8,844 nucleotides of DNA from Ruminococcus sp. (GTDB taxonomy: Bacteria; Bacillota_A; Clostridia; Oscillospirales; Ruminococcaceae): assembly GCF_024684275.1 (NCBI RefSeq), contig NZ_JAIKXF010000101.1:1-8844 (forward strand), in the 5' to 3' direction. The position numbers and the translations under genes were made by a program. Below the pieces are notes generated by a model. That model ran no database searches. It saw only the letters and a program-made list of their open reading frames with translations, and was not told the origin of the DNA. This document shows, in pieces, positions 5,888 through 8,844 of this stretch; positions within the stretch are counted from its first letter, which is position 1, and every line of letters begins with the position of its first letter.

Positions 5888-7018
5888 ATGAATATTTTAG
5901 TTATAGGAAACGGATTTGACATAGCTCATGGATTGCCTACAAAATATAGCGATTTTCTAAGCTATGTACAAGCCTTCTATAGAATGAAGAATTCAACAGA
6001 AGACTGCGATAGTCTGTATTATAAGTATTTTCAATCATTAAAGAATACGAGACCAGAAATCTATAATGAACTTGATAAGCTTATAACTGATAACTGTTGG
6101 CTTGATTATTTTACTCAAATATATAAAAGAAGAGAAACTGAAGGTAAAGATGGATGGATTGACTTTGAAAGAGAGATTTCTCTTGTTATACAAGCACTTG
6201 ACTCGGCGAGGCACGCTATAAATGAAGCACTAAAACATGATGACGAAAATGAACATTATTGTTTACAACAATGGCATTTAAACATTTTATGTCCTGTTGT
6301 TTTTAAGGATGGAATAATTAAAAATCATGAAGTGTTTACTTTTACTGCATCAAATATTATAGCTATCAAAACCCTTTTTTTAAATTGTCTGAACAAGCTT
6401 ATAAGATGTTTGGAAATATATCTATCTGATTACATATCAATTGATACTTGCTCGCAATTGCAGGATATTGCAAACTTGGAAATACACTGCGTTTTATCAT
6501 TTAATTATACTGATACTTATAAACAGATATACGATAAATCCACAGGTAGTATTAAATATGATTTCATACATGGAAAAGTGAATATAGCCAATGACGTAAA
6601 TAACTGCAATCTTGTGTTGGGAATTGACGAGTATTTGTCAGGAGAAGATAAAGACAAGGACAATGAGTTCATACAATTCAAAAAGTTCTTTCAAAGAATT
6701 TATAAAGGGACTGGTTGTCTTTATACCGATTGGGCAAGATTAATAAATGATAACAACATAAGATTTGCAAAGGCAAATCCGCCTATCAATAATGTGTATA
6801 TTTATGGTCATTCTTTGGATATAACTGACGCTGATATACTAAGAAGACTTATATTATTAGACAACACAATAACTACGATTTTCTATCATAGTAAAGAATC
6901 AATGGGAGATCAGATTGCTAATTTAGTAAAAGTAATCGGCGAGGAAGAATTGATAAAACGTACTGATGGAAGGAATCGAAGCATTATATTTAAGCAATCG
7001 TCATCGGAAATATTATAA
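5888..7018 (+). CDS. abiH: AbiH-family abortive-infection (phage defence) protein
   Basis: A 376-residue cytoplasmic protein of the AbiH family, first known from lactococcal abortive phage infection; the biochemical mechanism is not established. Family signatures run in order: the N-terminal MNILVIGNGFDIAHGLPT (1-18), resembling a nucleotide-binding loop; GWIDFEREI (89-97); CVLSFNYTDTYKQIY (201-215); FIHG (226-229); NLVLGIDE (241-248); and VYIYGHSLDITDADILRR (303-320). Length is normal for the family. The start is ATG 5888 because AAAGGAG lies eight bases upstream and the conserved motif begins there. The gene is visibly more AT-rich than the two-component genes, follows a recombination scar and ends at its own terminator, consistent with horizontally acquired cargo. 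No clear promoter was found close upstream; it may be read from the two-component operon or a weak local promoter. Confidence 0.9.
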   Translation: MNILVIGNGFDIAHGLPTKYSDFLSYVQAFYRMKNSTEDCDSLYYKYFQSLKNTRPEIYNELDKLITDNCWLDYFTQIYKRRETEGKDGWIDFEREISLVIQALDSARHAINEALKHDDENEHYCLQQWHLNILCPVVFKDGIIKNHEVFTFTASNIIAIKTLFLNCLNKLIRCLEIYLSDYISIDTCSQLQDIANLEIHCVLSFNYTDTYKQIYDKSTGSIKYDFIHGKVNIANDVNNCNLVLGIDEYLSGEDKDKDNEFIQFKKFFQRIYKGTGCLYTDWARLINDNNIRFAKANPPINNVYIYGHSLDITDADILRRLILLDNTITTIFYHSKESMGDQIANLVKVIGEEELIKRTDGRNRSIIFKQSSSEIL

Positions 7019-7032
7019 ACACAATAGTGAAC

Positions 7033-7067
7033 GATGCCTTTAGTTATATCTGAGGGCATCATTTTTT
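7033..7067 (+). terminator. Rho-independent terminator of abiH
   Basis: GATGCCT (7033-7039) pairs with GGGCATC (7054-7060), with one G-T pair at the top, followed by ATTTTTT. It lies 15 bases after the abiH stop and isolates abiH from the next promoter. Confidence 0.85.
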
Positions 7068-7069
7068 AC

Positions 7070-7087
7070 TTGTTCTCTGAAGAACAA
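7070..7087. promoter_or_regulatory. Perfect 7-bp inverted repeat upstream of the sigma-like gene promoter
   Basis: TTGTTCT (7070-7076) and AGAACAA (7081-7087) flank CTGA. The repeat lies 14 bases upstream of the -35 box, a usual place for an operator. It follows directly after the abiH terminator and lacks a T-run, so it is not a second terminator. The GAACAAAT string at its right arm recurs at 7111-7118 within the promoter. Confidence 0.45.
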
Positions 7088-7101
7088 ATTTTCGATTTCT
7101 A

Positions 7102-7130
7102 TTGACATACGAACAAATGTGTGCTAAAAT
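7102..7130 (+). promoter_or_regulatory. Consensus promoter of the sigma-like gene
   Basis: TTGACA (7102-7107) and TAAAAT (7125-7130) have exactly 17 bases between them. The implied leader to the ATG at 7199 is about 60 bases. A LexA-box-like sequence fills the spacer. Confidence 0.75.
7110..7123. promoter_or_regulatory. Candidate LexA (SOS) box within the promoter spacer
   Basis: CGAACAAATGTGTG matches the Gram-positive LexA consensus CGAACRNRYGTTYC at 12 of 14 positions, with both mismatches in the right half. Its position between -35 and -10 suits repression. The imperfect right half makes this tentative. Confidence 0.4.
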
Positions 7131-7198
7131 AACATTAACCAAGCAAGAACGTTCATTCTATACATACGTAGTAAGCCTTCCGCCAGAAAGGAAAACGC

Positions 7199-7867
7199 AT
7201 GAAGAGAGTGAACAGACATCATAAGCAAGACGATACGAGCGTTCTTGAATTGGATACGCCGATACAGAACTATAAGGATACATATGGTCAGGAAGCCTAC
7301 GAACAGGCGACATCGTTCTATAAGTCTGATGAATGGAAGAAGGTCGAGCGTGACCAACTGAATTCGGACAGACGATACTATGAGAACAGAAAGACTTGCA
7401 GTCTTGAAGAATACAATGAGTGGGAAAGTGCAGAAGCGAGAAAGCAACGCTTTCAGAACGCTCCTACTGTTGTCCTCAATACTGAAAAGAGAGTCACAAA
7501 TGGATTTGATGATCTATTTGATGATCCTGTTATCAAGGAAGCGATGGAAGCTCTCACAAAGAAGCAGTACAGCGCTCTCTACTGCTCCTTCAAAAGTGAT
7601 CTTGATACATATGAAATTGCAGAAAGAATGGGTACAACTGTCCGAGCAGTGCAGGATCTGCGCCGACGAGCTTTGGACAAGCTTCGCGACGAGTACATCT
7701 CGCTCTATGAAGAAGCAAAAGCGTTCGGTTATCCGGGATTAGTCAGTTACAACTATAAACGGATATTGTCACTGTTTGAACAGTGTAAGATCATCTTTAT
7801 GCAAAAAGAAGCGCCTGTAGAGACCGCTATCCCAAATGGTTCGTCCGATAAAGATCCGGCGGCGTAA
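7199..7867 (+). CDS. Sigma-70 region 4-like HTH protein of a mobile element
   Basis: A 222-residue protein whose central part (about 108-165) resembles sigma-70 region 4, the helix-turn-helix that contacts -35 boxes. ALTKKQYSALYCSF is followed by DTYEIAERMGTTVRAVQDLRRRALDKLR. No region 2, needed for -10 recognition and strand opening, is visible. The N-terminal ~100 residues are charged and unfamiliar (PIQNYKDTYGQEAYEQA, SDEWKKVERDQL). It could be an orphan regulator or a partial sigma factor of the kind carried by Clostridia integrative elements. The ATG at 7199 follows AAAGGA at about seven bases. It has its own promoter and terminator. A broken copy of codons ~17-47 lies at 5652-5744. The following RepA-like ATPase gene supports a mobile-element setting. 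Function is inferred from the HTH only. Confidence 0.75.
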   Translation: MKRVNRHHKQDDTSVLELDTPIQNYKDTYGQEAYEQATSFYKSDEWKKVERDQLNSDRRYYENRKTCSLEEYNEWESAEARKQRFQNAPTVVLNTEKRVTNGFDDLFDDPVIKEAMEALTKKQYSALYCSFKSDLDTYEIAERMGTTVRAVQDLRRRALDKLRDEYISLYEEAKAFGYPGLVSYNYKRILSLFEQCKIIFMQKEAPVETAIPNGSSDKDPAA

Positions 7868-7872
7868 ACATC

Positions 7873-7905
7873 TCCCCACAGTATTGCTGTGGGGATTTCT
7901 TTTTG
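7873..7905 (+). terminator. Rho-independent terminator of the sigma-like gene
   Basis: TCCCCACAG (7873-7881) and CTGTGGGGA (7887-7895) form a perfect 9-bp GC-rich stem with a five-base loop, followed by TTTCTTTTT. It starts five bases after the TAA stop. Confidence 0.92.
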
Positions 7906-8039
7906 ATAGTAAATATCGCTAATCGGATGCATGCTATTATTCTGCCGATTGTGCAGCTATACAAAGACTTGCTTCCCGATTATTGAAATCTTCGTTTTTT
8001 CTGTTTCCTATCGGTATATATATGGAGGCTTTTTTCTTT
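7906..8039. other. Intergenic stretch without a recognised gene
   Basis: No credible coding sequence is present. Seen here are a GCATGC palindrome, a weak AATCGG (7921-7926) / CCGATT (7945-7950) inverted repeat, and a TATATA box (8015-8020) with only a poor -35 match 18 bases upstream (TTCGTT). The last could be the promoter of the downstream ATPase gene. Confidence 0.4.
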
Positions 8040-8073
8040 AACGCTCTGCTGAGACATAGGCAGGGCGTTTTTT
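8040..8073 (+). terminator. Terminator-like hairpin upstream of the ATPase gene
   Basis: AACGCTCTGC (8040-8049) pairs with GCAGGGCGTT (8060-8069), one T-G pair, followed by more Ts (run 8068-8073). No gene ends just before it, since the sigma-like gene already has its own terminator at 7873. It may be an attenuator in the leader of the ATPase transcript, or the end of a short untranslated RNA. Confidence 0.65.
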
Positions 8074-8134
8074 ACAAGTGCAAATAATGATTGCTGCTGC
8101 AATTATTCAGGCAGCAAACATGGAGGTGGTAAAA

Positions 8135-8222
8135 ATGTCTAAGATTATCGGTACAAATAGTTTCCCCAGATAGTTATAAAAAAGGAGATGGAGAGTATAG
8201 GAAACGAATTAACGATCTATAA
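8135..8222 (+). pseudogene. Possible small ORF broken by a frameshift
   Basis: A strong site GGAGGTGG (8122-8129) precedes ATG 8135, which opens a 12-codon peptide MSKIIGTNSFPR ending at TAG 8171-8173. Near the CCCC run (8164-8167) another frame continues as PDSYKKGDGEYRKRINDL to TAA 8220-8222. One base less in the C-run would therefore give a ~28-residue protein. It is either a short leader peptide for the ATPase gene or a small element-encoded protein disrupted by a single-base insertion. The second half overlaps the proposed ATPase start in another frame. I cannot tell which from this sequence. Confidence 0.35.
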
Positions 8223-8844
8223 CAGCGAGTACATTATGACAACTCCGCTGGAAAAGCAGGAGTACATTATCTACAAAATGATATACACTGGACTGTATAT
8301 CCTTGCAGGCGCACCAAAGATAGGCAAATCGTGGTTAGCACTGGACTTGTGTATGTCAGTTGCAAATGGTGAGCAGTTTCTCAAGCACGATACGAATAAA
8401 GGTCAGGTATTGCATCTGAGCCTTGAGGACAACCTCCTGCGCTTGCAGAACAGGATATACGAGCTCACAGACGAACCCTGTGAGAACTTAAACTTCGCAA
8501 TAGAAGCGCGATCAATAGGCAACGGTCTTGAGGAAGAGCTTGAAAAAAGTAAACAGGAACTTCCGAATCTTAAAGTGATTGTTGTCGATACACTTCAGAA
8601 AGTCAGGTGTAACACTGATTTCAACTACGGATCGGACTACAAGGAACTATCAGTACTGAAAGCGCTTGCGGACAAGCTGAAAGTTGCAATACTTGTCGTA
8701 CACCATACGCGCAAGTGTTATGACAGCGATCCGTTCAATATGGTCTCAGGCTCGACAGGTATCATCGGCAGCGTTGACGGGATAATGGTCATGATAGAGC
8801 AACGGCGCGGCAGCGGAAAAGCAAAACTGCACTGCGCTGGGCGT
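8188..8844 (+). CDS. RepA-like AAA ATPase (AAA_25 family), 3' end beyond window
   Basis: The first 219 residues of a RecA-fold ATPase related to plasmid RepA and DnaB-type helicases, found with replication functions of plasmids and integrative elements. The Walker A motif is GAPKIGKSW (41-49). A conserved HLSLED (76-81) follows, then RLQNRI; Walker B is VIVVD (130-134), followed by TLQKV; VVHHTRK (170-176) and SGSTGIIGSVDGIMVM (187-202) are also typical. The frame is open to the last base. ATG 8188 is chosen because IYNSEYIMTTPLEKQEYI looks like the family's N-terminus, but GGAG directly abuts it, which is unusual. The alternative ATG 8236 has only a weak site. Initiation may depend on ribosomes finishing the short ORF at 8135. 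The product probably acts in replication of the mobile element. Confidence 0.85.
   Translation, partial: MESIGNELTIYNSEYIMTTPLEKQEYIIYKMIYTGLYILAGAPKIGKSWLALDLCMSVANGEQFLKHDTNKGQVLHLSLEDNLLRLQNRIYELTDEPCENLNFAIEARSIGNGLEEELEKSKQELPNLKVIVVDTLQKVRCNTDFNYGSDYKELSVLKALADKLKVAILVVHHTRKCYDSDPFNMVSGSTGIIGSVDGIMVMIEQRRGSGKAKLHCAGR

Noticed and set aside
5738..7018. AbiH as a 426-residue protein from GTG 5738
   Set aside because: There is no ribosome binding site before the GTG, it falls in a pseudogene fragment, and ATG 5888 has AAAGGAG at eight bases and starts the conserved motif.
8022..8087. Small ORF of 21 codons starting at ATG 8022
   Set aside because: It has no ribosome binding site and is mostly a terminator hairpin.

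Overview
The window looks like the chromosome of a low-to-mid GC, Gram-positive anaerobe of the Ruminococcus type (Oscillospiraceae/Clostridia). The main reason is a secreted protein with a Ruminococcus-style dockerin module. An AgrC/LytTR-type two-component pair, an IS256-family element, strong AAGGAG-type ribosome binding sites and canonical sigma-A promoters all fit. Genus is inference; no rRNA or housekeeping gene is present.

Layout: (1) 1-612 is the right end of an IS256-family insertion sequence, carrying the C-terminal part of its transposase, an outward-facing consensus promoter and the terminal inverted repeat. (2) A 12-bp hairpin (633-662) separates it from a large minus-strand gene (715-3261). 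That gene encodes an exported dockerin protein without a recognisable catalytic domain, containing three degenerate copies of a ~60-residue module. (3) 3399-3536 is a compact divergent control region: a minus promoter for the dockerin gene, three 20-bp-spaced direct repeats, and a plus promoter for a two-gene operon. The operon encodes a LytTR response regulator (3565-4296) and an AgrC-like membrane histidine kinase (4299-5606). A second, inverted copy of the repeat array begins inside the last codons of the kinase gene, so the signalling pair is bracketed by inward-facing operator-like arrays. (4) 5652-5887 is a recombination scar: a broken N-terminal copy of the sigma-like gene found 1.6 kb downstream, joined to an unidentified coding remnant. 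(5) 5888-7018 is an AbiH-family phage-defence gene, AT-rich and closed by its own terminator. (6) 7070-7867 is a sigma-70 region-4-like regulatory gene with a consensus promoter containing a LexA-box-like sequence. (7) 8040-8844 holds a terminator-like hairpin, a possibly frameshifted small ORF, and the start of a RepA-like AAA ATPase gene that runs off the window.

Working model (inference): the left part is a host module in which a peptide- or envelope-sensing system controls itself and probably the neighbouring dockerin protein. The right part, from about 5650, is the edge of a mobile element (sigma-like regulator plus RepA-like ATPase) with an AbiH defence gene as cargo. The duplicated sigma-gene fragment marks how the cargo or element edge was assembled. 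The least familiar structure is the two-component operon flanked by inverted operator arrays.
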